Of a DNA stretch of 64,000 nucleotides, positions 52,677 through 64,000 are shown one piece after another. The notes under the pieces were generated by a model. The model was not told where the DNA came from. It saw nothing but the letters and a program-made list of their open reading frames with translations, and did no database searches. This DNA comes from Plasmodium malariae. Taxonomy: Eukaryota; Apicomplexa; Aconoidasida; Haemosporida; Plasmodiidae. The DNA is taken from contig NC_041779.1 of the NCBI RefSeq assembly GCF_900090045.1, forward strand, positions 310,001 to 374,000. The letters are read 5' to 3'. Made by a program: the position numbers and the translations under genes. How positions within the stretch are numbered: the first letter of the stretch is position 1; the number at the start of each line of letters is the position of its first letter.

Positions 52677-52715
52677 ATATATATATATATATATATTTAT
52701 TTATTTATTTATTTA
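52677..52715 (+). repeat. AT dinucleotide followed by TTTA tetranucleotide repeat
   Basis: A TA run passes into about five TTTA units. It is a compound microsatellite in intergenic DNA. Confidence 0.85.
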
Positions 52716-53162
52716 CATAACGTCAGTACCTCAATATTTTTAAGGGCATTAATTTTTAAACCAAAAGAAAATTTCGAATAAAAGTAACTTAAAATAATTT
52801 AAACAAATATAATCCATTTATTTAGTATAGCTTCAAAATTCAAATAATTTTTAATAAAATAATATAAAAGAAAATATATAACCCTGAAAAACATTCTGAA
52901 TTTTCTAATTTATAAATAAAATGTTACAAACGAAAAAATATGTGGAAGATTAAAAATTAAAGAATAATATTAAAAATGATCCATTTTCAAGAATTTGAAT
53001 TTTGGCATTTTAATTCATTAATCCAGGTATACATATTTCCTGAAAAGGAAAACGATTTTATTTTTAAAATTACCCAACTCGAAATTATTATTTTTTGAAA
53101 ACTACATAACAACAATCAAAAAAAAATATATAGCCAAAATAAATCAGTATGACTTATATACT

Positions 53163-53163
53163 G

Positions 53164-53205
<42 letters not shown>
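53163..53205 (+). repeat. Long AT dinucleotide microsatellite
   Basis: About 40 bases of uninterrupted TA repeat, 130 bases past the stop of the minus-strand PHIST gene. Confidence 0.9.
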
Positions 53206-53336
53206 TCTTATAAACGACCTTTTCACTGTTCAGTGTTTTATTTCATTTTATTACATTTTATTTTTTTAATTCATCAGAATATAAAAATTTCTGCATTTTT
53301 CTAAAGTTTACATTATTAAAAATAAATATTACAATT

Positions 53337-54661
53337 TCATTCACTAAAAATACGTCTGAAGTTATTATCTAATGTATTTCTCCAAACATCTTCTGTCTTT
53401 TGTATAAATTTTTTCCAAGATTTCCTTTTATGTTTTATAAAATAAATAAAGTCCAAATAATCAATTTTTCCTTCTTTAATTAATTCATTAAAGTCATTAT
53501 TATCAATAAAATTCTTTTTCAGTAATTCATCTGATGTAAAATCAACAACTTTCTTCCACTCTTTTAAAATAAGTTCTTCAGGAATTTTATATTCTAATGC
53601 TAACAATTCACACCAATTCCATAAACTATTTGTCATATCATGATATTTTTTATTCTCAATAGTACTGACATCATTCCATATTGTGCTCATTTGGTTAACA
53701 TCTACATTACCATTAATTTTCTTAAGCTTCCTATTTAATTCTTCTTCCGTCACTAAATTACTTGAATTCACATCCTTCTCAATGTTAAAAATAACGCTAC
53801 CATTTTCAAATTTATTAATATCTTCATTTTCTGTTCTATCTACATTCCCATCACTTTCACTATCTTCATTATGTGAAATTATTGTAACGTAGTCTTCTTC
53901 AGAATCATCATCAGACTGACCTTCGTCATCGTCATAATAATCATCAGTTACTTCAATCATCTCTTCTTCATATTGATCTCCAGATTCATCTTCAGAATCA
54001 TCTTCATATTCGTCTTCTTCTGCAACTTTAACTTCATAAGGTTTATCAGTAGTATCAGATGAATCCTTTGAATCACCTAAAATTGTTTCTACTACCTCAT
54101 ATTTACAACAAGATACTATATTTTCTGAACTGCTGGGTGACGTACAATCTGAAAAAAGAAGTGTTGAATCTTCATTACCAAACCTCATTCCTTGTTTAAA
54201 TAGGGAACGAACCCCATTCCTATGCTTAAAAAAACTTTCAGACAAATTTCTTGCATACGTATTACTTAATTTAAGTTCTAAGTTTTTATTTTCTTTCCCC
54301 GTGTAAAAATGTATAACCTATAATACGTTATTAAAAGTAAAATATTTAAAAAGTGTTTCTGCATAAACAAAATTTTAGCTTCAAACCAATTTGTAAAATT
54401 AAAAAAGTAAAGAGAACAATATATATGTGTTCAATCTATAACTACATTTGGGTATTATAATCTTACATGTACCAACAGATAAATAATAATATGCTGCAAT
54501 AAAGTAAAAATTCTAGATAGAAAAAAATGGAATACGTCTCTTTCTTTGCTTGATTTCTTCTGTTCATCAGATGTGGGTGTGCCCCAATTATTAATATTAA
54601 ATTTATTTCCACATAATTGCGTTCTTGTTAAAAAAAATGCTGTTCGGTTAAAAAATTTCAT
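53337..54661 (-). CDS. PHIST/RESA-like exported protein with PEXEL and acidic middle (two exons)
   Basis: Exon 1 is 54467-54661 (ATG at 54661, 65 codons): basic/polar start and a hydrophobic segment near its end (FFLSRIFTLLQHIIIYLLVH), with donor GTAAGA. Exon 2 is 54317-53337 after ATTATAG, phase 0. The product is 391 residues. RNLSE at residues 88-92 is a perfect PEXEL (RxLxE), about 25 residues after the splice, where exported proteins carry it. Residues about 164-229 are strongly acidic (DDSEDESGDQYEEE, DDYYDDDEGQSDDDSEED). Residues about 254-389 form the PRESAN/PHIST helical domain: IWNDVSTIENKKYHDM, LWNWCELLALEYKIPEE, WKKVVDFTSDELL and a final WKKFIQKTEDVWRNTLD. By family, it is exported into the red cell to act at the host membrane skeleton. 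It is intact, like the Pv-fam-e/RAD group. Confidence 0.93.
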
Positions 54662-57614
54662 GTTTAACTGTTATATTTTAAAAAATCACACAAATTAATA
54701 ATTCTAATATAATTATACAACTCATTTATTTTTCCGTATAATATGTATATATATTGAACAGAAGTACTTATAAAAAAATATTTATTCTTCCAAAATAAAA
54801 TAAAATAAAGTACAAAATATGTTCCAAATTAAATCATTATATATACTACAAACTAAAATATTGAAAAAACTAAATTATATGATTAAATTTATATATCTGA
54901 ATATAATAAATATGAAACTTAATTTAGGAATATATTCATTTCTTAATTTTTTAATATATTTATTTTTTTTAATTTTTATACTACTCCTCCATTAAAGAGT
55001 AAAAAAAAATTATTTAATACCAAAAAATATATATATATAAATATAGGTAATAACATTAATATAAAATAGAAATGTTGTTTGTTAGTCGTAATTATATTCA
55101 TTTATTTTACTTTATTTCTTTTATTATTATTATTATTATTATTATTTTGTTATTATTTTTCTTTTCTCTTAATTTTCAGAACTATTTTTAAAGGTGAATT
55201 ACGTTGTTAAAATAAATTGTTCTTATTATATGTTAAATTTTTTACAGTTAAAAAATTTAATTCTAATTATTTTAATTGATTCTTTCCTCGCTGATTCGTG
55301 CTTGTTGCATTTTTATTATTACTTAAATAATATATTTAAAAAATTATAATTAATACAGAATATAATATAATTCGTAATAAAATAATTCTATAAAGATGTT
55401 TACTATTTAAAGTACATGAAATAAAGAAAATTGTAAACTTTCAATAATTTTTATTCTATTTTTTTTTTTTTTTTAATAACATTTGATTTTAATCTGTTTA
55501 TTATATATAAGAGTTTATACTAGTATATTTTTATAATTTTTTTTTTTTTTTAATATACACAATTTTATTAAAAATAAAATAGTATGTGTTCCGTTTATAT
55601 ATGTAATAATATTATATTATTTTAGTTTGTTCTTTATTTTCATGTTGTTCCGTTTTAATTTAAACGTTTATATCTTTAATTTATTATTTATTTATATTTC
55701 TACCTTTATTAAATGTAAATACTTAAAGGGAAATATTTAAGGTGTGATTTATGAGATTTTTTTTTTTTTTTTTACATGTCTCTAATTATAATAAATGCTT
55801 TTTGTATTAAGAGAAATTAAGGATCTTTAAATATTAATTTAATAATAATGCGTTTTATAAAAAAAATTTATGGAATATATTCTGTTGTTCATTAATGGAT
55901 AATAAATTTTCTTATTAAATGCTTTATAAGGAAATATTTTAAATACATATATTTTATTAAAGAATTATATATATATATATATATATATATAATGAATGAA
56001 TTACTTAAAATTAAAAAAACAACACAAAATGAATGTACAAAGAACTGAAATTGTATTAATAAAACATTAATTCAGAAAGTATTGTTCTAATAAGAGTAAC
56101 TTTAATCCACAATAATTATTGCATTTATAATATGTAATAATTTATTTTAATAGATTTTGATCTCGTAATTTTTTTTGTATTTATCATATCGCTTGCTATA
56201 TATATAATGAACATGTAATGCAACAATTTGGGCAACTATAGGTGTAAAAGAATGAATTATAAGCTTTATTTTGTTTTATTTTATCATGGTTCTTCTCCTA
56301 TAATATCTGTTAATTAATTTATGTATATTTAATGAGATAAATGATTCATTTTGGTAAAAAAATTTACTATTAAAAACATTTATAACCACACATTCAGAAT
56401 TATTGAGAAATACCTATTTTACCATTGTAGGAATATGTATTTTATAGAAAAATTTAAAATGATTTAGTAATCTAGTTGAACACAAAAACAAAAATTTTTT
56501 AAATTTACATATTATTAAAATATGTGAAATTTAAAGCCTACAAAAAATCAGTCATACAAAAAAGATAAAATAAAAATCATTAAAATTAATCATACACTGT
56601 TTTATAAAAATGCTTTATCTGTTTACGATAAATATACTTTGATTTATTTTTTAACTATGGAAGAATGAATATATAAAAACAAACTAATTTCTACTATTCG
56701 TAAAAGGGATTAAAATTAAATATTTGTTTTCTCATTTTTAACATATTTGTAATTATAAATGATAACTTAGTCATAATTTTTTAAAATATATTATTTAAAT
56801 TATTAAAGCTAATATAATACAGGCAAATTTTTATATTTGGAGTAAAGGTATATTATTTGTATAATATAATAAAACAGTAGTAATAAAAAATAACTGTTTT
56901 TATTCTGCTTTAACACATTTACAACCATGTAATAAACATATATATTACAAAATGGTTATGTTTTAGATTCCTTCAAAGTGTGTTAATTTTATTTTCTTTA
57001 AAAAAAATTTATTATATTAAAAAAAAAGAAGCATTGTACTGTAGAAATATATACATAATGTATATAATGCACATATGTAAACATCTAATTTCAGTGGTCA
57101 ACACCCTAGTAGAATAATTTTTTGTTGTAAAAAAAAAAGCATTATATCTGTGTATATTTCACCATGATAATAATTAGTAACCCTTAGGAAACAAATTCTA
57201 TAAAATAGACATATTTATTTGTTGTTAATACATTTTTTCTTTTTATTTAGTTTTATTTAAAAATGATCAACACAGAAGGAAATTATTCTTTTCCATATTA
57301 CAAAATTTAACATGTTATAATTTTACAAAAAAAAAAAAAAAAAAAAAAATATATATATAATTATATTTATCAAAACTGTAAATTATGTTATAATAAAAAT
57401 TAAAAATTAGTTTTTTCTTTAAAAGAGTGAAGTGTGATTTATAAAAAAACAGCAAATAGATAAATTCTATAATATACTATATAAATATATTAGAAAAAAA
57501 ATTCCTTTTCATAAGATAAAAATATGTTTCATTAGTACAAAAACATACAATAAATTATTTACACATAAATGTGTTAATTTACGTAATTGAAAAAGAAAGA
57601 ATTTACAATACACA
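54662..57614. other. Gene-free AT-rich DNA between divergently transcribed genes
   Basis: It lies between the 5' ends of the minus-strand PHIST gene and the plus-strand antigen gene, so both promoters must be here. It contains an ATT repeat at about 55122-55147, poly-T runs at about 55459-55474 and 55757-55773, an AT run at about 55968-55991 and a poly-A run at about 57327-57349. No coding signal is seen. Confidence 0.65.
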
Positions 57615-58545
57615 ATGATTCTAAGATCTTATATCACAATAACTTTTTCTACTGTAATTGTTCTGTGGTAATTTAAAAATAAAAAAAATCGAAACATACT
57701 ATTTAAAGGCCTTTATTATTTATGTTTTACCTAATATACTTTTAAGATTTTGTTAATATATGTAAAATGAACATTTTTTAAAAACTTAAAAAAAACAATT
57801 TTTTTAATTTTTCAACAGCTTGTGTATTAAGCAATATAATACAACCGAAATCTTACCACAACTTGTAAGCGAATTTCCTCATTTAAAAACTAGAGATTAT
57901 CCTAATGAGAATTTGAACCAAAATTTTATGAATACTTTAAAAGAAAAATGGGAAGGGAATAGAAAAGAAAAAGAGGAAGTAAAAGGTAAACAAAAATGGG
58001 AACAAACATGGAAAGAAAAAATGCAAAAAAATAAGGAAATAAAAAGGGAGAAACGAAAGGTAAAATGGTGGGATGAGAAAAAAGAAGAAGAGAAGGAAGA
58101 AAAAATGGAATATTCTAAACCCCTGAATTCTTCAAATTTCGAGAAAAAAATTGAAGATGAATGGAATGAGTTAGAAAATGAAGAAATTGAAGCATGGACA
58201 AATATAATAAACACGTGTTGGAAAACTTTAACACACAAATTAAAACATGATGCCTACAGAAATAGTAAAATTGGGAGATGGAATAATATGTTCAAAGCAT
58301 TTTCTAAAATGCGTGAAATTAAAAATAAATTAGACAAAAGGCGTTTACAAAAATTCAGAGAACATATACAAAATATAAGCTCTCGTGGAGCAGATGATGA
58401 ATCTTGGAATAATTTAAATGAGATGTGGGAAATCATAAAATATCTCAAGGTACAAAATGATATGAATTGGGAAAGTAATTTAATGAAATCGTGGAAACAG
58501 TGGTTTCAGAGAGAAATTCCTGAAATAAAAAATAAAATATTGTAG
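57615..58545 (+). CDS. Short tryptophan-rich antigen-like protein with signal peptide (two exons)
   Basis: The proposed exon 1 is only 57615-57667 (17 codons plus 2 bases; MILRSYITITFSTVIVL), with donor GTAATT. Exon 2 starts at 57819 after a TTTCAACAG acceptor. Joining gives phase 2, keeps the frame and completes a signal-peptide-like start ending VLCLCIKQYN. The product is 259 residues. The middle is Lys/Glu-rich (WEQTWKEKMQKNKEIKREKR), followed by a helical region with 14 tryptophans in total (DEWNELENEEIEAWTNI, WKTLTHKLKHD, RWNNMFKAFSKM, SWKQWFQREIP). It resembles tryptophan-rich antigens, but it is shorter and less Trp-dense and lacks the WxxWxxxK blocks of the two larger genes. A diverged TRAg member is the best call. 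Confidence 0.75.
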
Positions 58546-59266
58546 AGGATGCTATTTAACATGAATTAATAATGGTTGAATGAATAAAACAAAAGCATCA
58601 AACAAAATGAAAATCTGAAATTTTTATTATATACATATATATATATGTATATATACGTATTTGTACATATAATATATTTATGACGTAAATATATAATACT
58701 TAATATATATCATGTGCTGTATACATGAAAGTACTAGAAATAAAATATGTCCCCATAAGATAGATTAAATTGATACTGAATTATTCATATATGAAGTAAC
58801 TATATTTGTATTTTTCCCATTTGAAGTTTATTTAGGATATGTAATAAAAAAGAAAAAGTGGATAAAAAAATACACCATAAAATACAAAAAATTTGTTTTA
58901 ATATGCTCCAACAAATACATTACTCTTAAAGTTTAGTCATTAATATGAAAAATGCTATTTTGTTGATACTCATGCACACTATAATTTAGTGATCTATTAT
59001 TTATATATATATATAAGTATTGGTGTATATATCTAATTAATTTTTGCACATAGTATTATTAGGTATAAATATATCATTAAACGTGTATGAACAACAATAT
59101 ATATTTATATATTTGTATATACCGAGGTCTATAATTAAATAGAAAAGTATATTTAAATATTGGAAAGTAAACGTCTTAAACATTTTCATGCTTTTTAAGT
59201 CTTTTTTTAGTACCACCAAATTTATAACTAATAGAAGATGTCTATTCTGTTGAATATAAACATTGT

Positions 59267-59302
<36 letters not shown>

Positions 59303-62153
59303 TTTTTCCCATTTAAACCTAACATTTTTTATTACATGAAAAATAATGGAATATGTAATAATGTATAGATGTTACCAAACTTTTATCTCATTTTGCACTT
59401 TTTTTTTTCTTCTCTTTTTTAAACACATAAACCAACATTTTTGTATCAACATATTCCTTAACTTCCTTCTAGCATATTTAGGGAATCAAATTAATATAAA
59501 ATGTAAAAATAACATTTTAACTTTATTAGTAATATTTTTAATATTTGTACTAATTTTGTATACTGAAATGTAATTTAGCTAATAAAATATGTCTCAAATT
59601 TTTTTTTTTTTTTTCTTACAGAATTAATTAATAACTATGAACATTTGCTAAAACATTTTATTTTAAATAAAATTTTTTGAATATATAGCGTTCCTTCAAG
59701 GGATGTATCTAAAATATCTTTTAATAACTTCGTTCAATTAAAGTTCATATCTTTCCAATTCAAGCATATAATATATAATATACATTTTACGATTACTTGT
59801 ATTCGTAGTTTGTTTTTATCCACATATAAGAAAAATACCTTCTATAAGTTAACGCATCGCAAATACCGTTGCGTATAAATATAATTAATTCATCCTTAAA
59901 GGGAATTATATATTTTTTTCGTTTTTATAGTAATAGTTATATGCTTATATATACACATATCAAATTACGCGCTGTCTTGTTTTTTCCTAAAAACTCTAAC
60001 CTGCGTAATTCTTTATAATTCCCTCATAAATATTTCTGGAGTATTAACTTGTTACAAGTGCTAAAATATAAATTATAATAATTCTGAGAAATAATAAAGA
60101 CAGAAAAATCGCCTTTAATAAGCTTTATATGAAATACAATACATCCCAGCAATTATATAAATAAAATGCGTATTGTTATCTTTAAGATTTTTAAAATTAA
60201 TCTTAATCTTAATATATTTTTTTTTTTTTAATGTACATAATTAAAAAAAAATTCTTTTTCAATATATTTATCTATACATATAGGTAAATATATATATCGA
60301 TTCATTTTTCTTTGTGAATGAAGAAAAATTTCTTAAAAAGAAGTGCGGAAGAATTCATTAGTTATTTACAATAACAATAATTTACAAAAACAATAACATT
60401 GAATGTTAATCAATACACAATATTATAAATAAGTTAGCTTATTTTTACCTATAACCACCTTTTAAAATATATTTGTAACGATGTTAAAATACTAATTCTT
60501 ATAAAAAGGTGTAATTGTTAGAAAGAAAAATGAGCAAAATTATATTCTTTTTTCAAAAAAATATAAAAAAATTTTAACAAGAAAAAAAGTATAAAATAAT
60601 TAAATATATTTTGTAGTTTTTTTATGCGCTATCAAAAAATTACTATATTATATTATTAATTTTATATTCATGAGTTCCCAAATTATTTTTAGTTATTTTG
60701 CGTGTGTTTCGTTCTATTTTTATTAAAATTTTTTAATATTATAACTAAAAAAAAAAATTATACTCCAATTACAGAAAAAAAGAAAAATTAAGGCAAGCCA
60801 GTAATAGGGGGTAAGGTAAAACAATAATTAAATCTAATAATAAATTATTTGCAACGCTATTTTATAAAAAAAACTGTACATTTTTTTTTTTATTTATAAA
60901 GTTATACATCTAAATTTGTTACTAATGTTACTATTTTTGCCTGTGTTATATATATATATATATATATTGTGTTATGTATATATTATATTCATAAATAGTA
61001 AAATATAATTATATACTAGAATATCAGATAAAAAAGGAATATATTTATACAAAATATATTTAAAGGTAAGAGATAAAAGAACTGTGAATATGTTACAACT
61101 ATAAAAATTAAAGTTTATCCATATTTTGTTTCTTTATTTTCTTTTATTTTGTTTTTATTTATATGTTTTTTTTATCTTTTTTTCTGAAGTTTAGTTGTAA
61201 TTTATATATGTTCTATTTAAATTTATATTAGAAACTTTAATATTTAACTATATACCAAATACTAAAATTTTTAATATATATAATTTTATATGGAAGAAAG
61301 TTATAACTATGAACCCAAGGTTAAATAAATAAAAATGAAAGCACTCCGGTAAATTAGAAGCATATATTTAAAGTTTTGTAAAGAACTGTTTTCATAAGTA
61401 TATTAATATAATAAAATAAATAGTTCATTCATCCATAAAAGTATGAATGAATTATTACAACACACCTAAACAAAAGGTTCTATTGTATTAATTGTTTTAA
61501 ATAAGTCATAAATAATCGTAATTTTTGTGAACTAATTTTCTGAACAATTTTATTTTTTATTTGTAAAATTAAGTTTGTAAATGAGAAAGTAAACATAGAG
61601 AAATTAAAATTTGATATAGCACTTTGATAGGAGCTTCGAAATATTCATAAAAATAAAAGTTACCCTATAAATAAAATTTATTTTTTAATAAATTTGTTAA
61701 AATATTTATCCTTTTATTTTATTATGATTTATTAGTTAAAAAATAAAATTGAATGAAAATAAAACATGTTATTAGGTTTTATATAATTAGTGTGCACATT
61801 ATTCTTTTGAGAAGATGTTTAAGTACTTATAGTTATTTGTATTAAATTTTGTTTTGTGTGTGTTTTTTTAATTTTATTATATTTTTTATTTTTTTTTTGT
61901 GTTATTCTATAATAGTCAAACTTAAATATCCCTTTTTCTTGCAACACAGAAGGAAATGTAAAAATATGGAATGTGTATAAACATACTTCAGTAATAACAA
62001 AAATTTTATGAAAATATCCAGAATATAATTTATATTAATTAGAAGAGAATTGAGCGAAAAACTGAGTGGAAAATTTAAAGAAAAATAGGCAACATAACTG
62101 GCAACAGAAAGGCGTATTGTTAGAATTATATATATTGAGAAATTTATGAAAAT
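58546..62153. other. 3.6 kb gene-free AT-rich DNA
   Basis: It contains poly-T runs at about 59271-59296 and 59599-59614 and AT runs near 58635 and 60949-60967. The 75-codon plus-strand frame at 59346-59573 is Phe/Leu/Ile/Asn-rich with no splice context or family likeness. No RNA gene is recognised. Confidence 0.6.
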
Positions 62154-63675
62154 ATGGAACAGTCTAATAATTTATCAAGTTGTTTGGTAGAAAAGGTTTT
62201 CTCTGCATGTTCATCAGATATAAATAAATATTCTTCACTAATAGATTTCAATTCTAAACATACATATGTATACGCAACCTTTCTTATTTCTTTATTCTTT
62301 GTCTTTTTAAGGTTTATTTTTATAGTAAGATAATAAAATTCCTATATCCAAATTATTATGTCATTCGAATGATTTTATTGTATTTTATTTTATTATTATT
62401 TCTTTTTAATTAATTCTATATAAGAGCTAAAGTTATAATTTTTTTAATATAATATAAAATTTATTTTTTTATAAATTTCCCGTAAATTTTACAAACATTT
62501 TTTTTTTTTTTTTTTTAAACATTTAGGCTACATTTCAAAAATTTAACATAAATACACTATTCTCAGCTAAAAATGCAATAAAGTGGAAAGAACATGAAGT
62601 AAAAGTACAAGAAATAAAGGAACAAGAAAAAGAGGAGGGGGAGGAGGAAGAGGATATATATTATGATGTAAGCGAAGGTGAAGAGGACAACAAAGAAGAA
62701 CTAACAAAAGAAAAGGAACAAAAATTAGAAGGAAATAGAGAGAATGTAAAAATCCAAATAGAAGAAGAAAACAGAAAAGAAGTAGAACAAGAGTTACCAG
62801 AAGATGAAGAAGAATTAGAAAAATGGAAAAGTAATGAATGGATTAACTTTATGAATGGAATTGAAAATGAATGGCAGCTTTTAAATGTGCAGATAGAAGA
62901 TGAAAAACTTAAATGGCTTGAAGAGAAAGACAAAGAATTGGAACAATGGATGAAAATGATGGAAGATAATTGGATGAATGTTGATACTTTAAATGATCTA
63001 TATAAATGTATATGTTTTAAACAAAAATTAAAAGACAAAAATGAGATGAAAGAATCTTTAAGAAAAGAAATAAAAGATACCATTTATGCCCAATGGAAAC
63101 ACTGGTTACGTGAAAAAGAAACGTATATGAACTCATTGGTAGTAAAACAATGGATTCATTGGAAAAATAGCAAAATACTTCAGTGGTTAATGTCTGACTG
63201 GAAACGTCAAGAAGATGAATATTGGATTAATTGGGAAAAGACACATTATATGAAGTGGATTCATTTTTGGAAGAAGCAAAAATGGGAAATATGGAAAGAA
63301 AGAGTTACTAGGGAGAAACGAGAATGGAGTAATTGGGTACAAATGAAAGAAGATCTAAACATATATAATAAATGGAAAAGATGGTGTGTGTGGATAAGAA
63401 AAAAAAGAAATGTAGTAAATGAATGGATAGATATACTGATAGATAAATGCTTTAGTCAGAATAACTTGGATACATGGCTTGAACAGAATCAAATTGAATA
63501 TGAACAAATAGAAAAATTGGACAAGGATAAAGTATGTGAAGAAAGAAATTTAGAAAAAAAATTTAAAAAAAAGAAAAAGATTTTATCTTTTATCCGACGA
63601 GATTACCACAGGGAACGACAGCCCATAAATGAAGAGGAAGGAGAAGAAGAAAAACTTAATAATTTGGAAAACTGA
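62154..63675 (+). CDS. Tryptophan-rich antigen with acidic insert (two exons)
   Basis: Exon 1 is 62154-62324 (ATG at 62154, 57 codons): polar start and a hydrophobic end (YATFLISLFFVFLRFIFI), with donor GTAAGATAA. Exon 2 is 62527-63675 after CATTTAG, phase 0. The product is 439 residues. Residues about 80-155 are Glu/Lys-rich (EKEEGEEEEDIYYDVSEGEE). From about 155 on, the tryptophan-rich domain carries some 26 Trp in all, including WLEEKDKELEQWMKMMEDNW, QWIHWKNSKILQWLMSDW, YWINWEK, WKRWCVWIRKK and TWLEQN. A Lys/Arg/Glu-rich tail follows. It is closely similar in block order to the gene at 31413 and the dead gene at 36319. It is a blood-stage antigen family (Pv-fam-a/TRAg) and is intact. No canonical PEXEL is seen. 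Confidence 0.93.
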
Positions 63676-64000
63676 CTGTAAAATGTAAGTAATAATTTTA
63701 AACAAATGCTACTCTTATATTCTATATTATACTTTTTATTTATGTCACTAACCCCTCTGAATGAAAATACATGCTTATAAAATATAAAAAAAAAAAAAAA
63801 AGAGGAATACCTGGAAAACAAAAAATGCTACCGACTAAAAATTTGCAAGACTATGAATAAATAGAAAAAAATTAACGTTAAAAAAATTGTGTACAGTTTA
63901 AAAAAAAAATTGTACGATTTCTTTTTTTAAATAAATATATATATTTATTTATTTGTTTATTAACATGCCATTTAAATTTTAATTTTTAAGTACACCTTTA
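63676..64000. other. 3' flank of the last antigen gene
   Basis: AT-rich, with an A run at about 63786-63801 and no gene seen before the window ends. Confidence 0.6.

Larger units (their letters stand above)
50081..53336. other. Gene-free AT-rich DNA downstream of the minus-strand PHIST gene
   Basis: Simple repeats only: an AT run at about 51027-51057, an AT run followed by TTTA repeats at about 52677-52715, and an AT run at about 53166-53203. The 84-codon minus-strand frame at 51265-51519 is Phe/Ile-rich and unconvincing. Confidence 0.6.

Noticed and set aside
57897..58448. Ser/Phe-rich minus-strand frames over the antigen gene, and the similar one at 62661-63083
   Set aside because: They are antisense shadows of Lys/Glu-rich coding sequence (AAA/GAA codons read as TTT/TTC).
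59346..59573. Hydrophobic 75-codon plus-strand frame
   Set aside because: Phe/Leu/Ile/Asn composition, no flanking splice signals and no similarity to any neighbour; compatible with chance in a 3.6 kb gap.
1..64000. Telomere repeats, tRNA or rRNA genes, CRISPR arrays, insertion sequences or retroelements
   Set aside because: None is visible. Repeats are simple microsatellites or coding arrays, and nothing resembles a transposase, integrase or reverse transcriptase.

Overview
The window looks like a subtelomeric piece of a malaria parasite chromosome. The DNA is extremely AT-rich, with long poly-A, poly-T and AT runs. Genes are sparse, mostly have two exons, and belong to Plasmodium exported or surface multigene families. 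One gene with the hallmarks of fam-l and one with the hallmarks of fam-m are present. From family knowledge these two families are characteristic of Plasmodium malariae and its close relatives, so P. malariae (or a P. malariae-like species) is the best guess. There are no telomere repeats, rRNA, tRNA or CRISPR arrays.

Left part (1-19.3 kb): genes here lie on the minus strand. Two diverged copies of a ~7.5-8 kb block sit side by side (about 1-8.3 kb and 10.9-18.4 kb). Each copy has a fam-type two-TM gene (fam-l, broken, at 667-1627; fam-m, intact, at 11431-12301), about 3 kb of similar non-coding DNA, then a second two-TM exported gene with a broken frame (4745-5633; 15293-16069). Another decayed exported gene follows at about 18390-19271.

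Middle (19.3-31.4 kb): a gene desert. It holds a plus-strand three-part fam-d-like pseudogene (21466-22080) and scattered minus-strand, lysine-rich, heavily broken coding remnants (about 22.6-29 kb). These might be an old reticulocyte-binding-like gene, but that is uncertain.

Right part (31.4-64 kb): tryptophan-rich antigens at 31413-32531 (intact), 35433-37080 (pseudogene), 57615-58545 (intact, shorter, with an N-terminal signal peptide) and 62154-63675 (intact, with an acidic insert). Interleaved are two PHIST/PRESAN-domain genes. One (39452-43484, plus) has very large Asn-, Asp- and His/Glu-rich repeat arrays and frame breaks inside one array. The other (53337-54661, minus) has a clean RNLSE export motif and an acidic middle. 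A small two-exon gene of unknown function lies at 45892-46544, a possible 47-residue two-exon gene at 43802-44022, and a broken coding remnant at about 49790-50080.

Most of these genes share one plan: a short first exon with a hydrophobic segment, a small intron, then a long second exon. This is the usual layout of Plasmodium proteins exported to the host red cell. Exon boundaries below were read by eye from GT/AG sites and frame continuity and have not been tested against transcripts.
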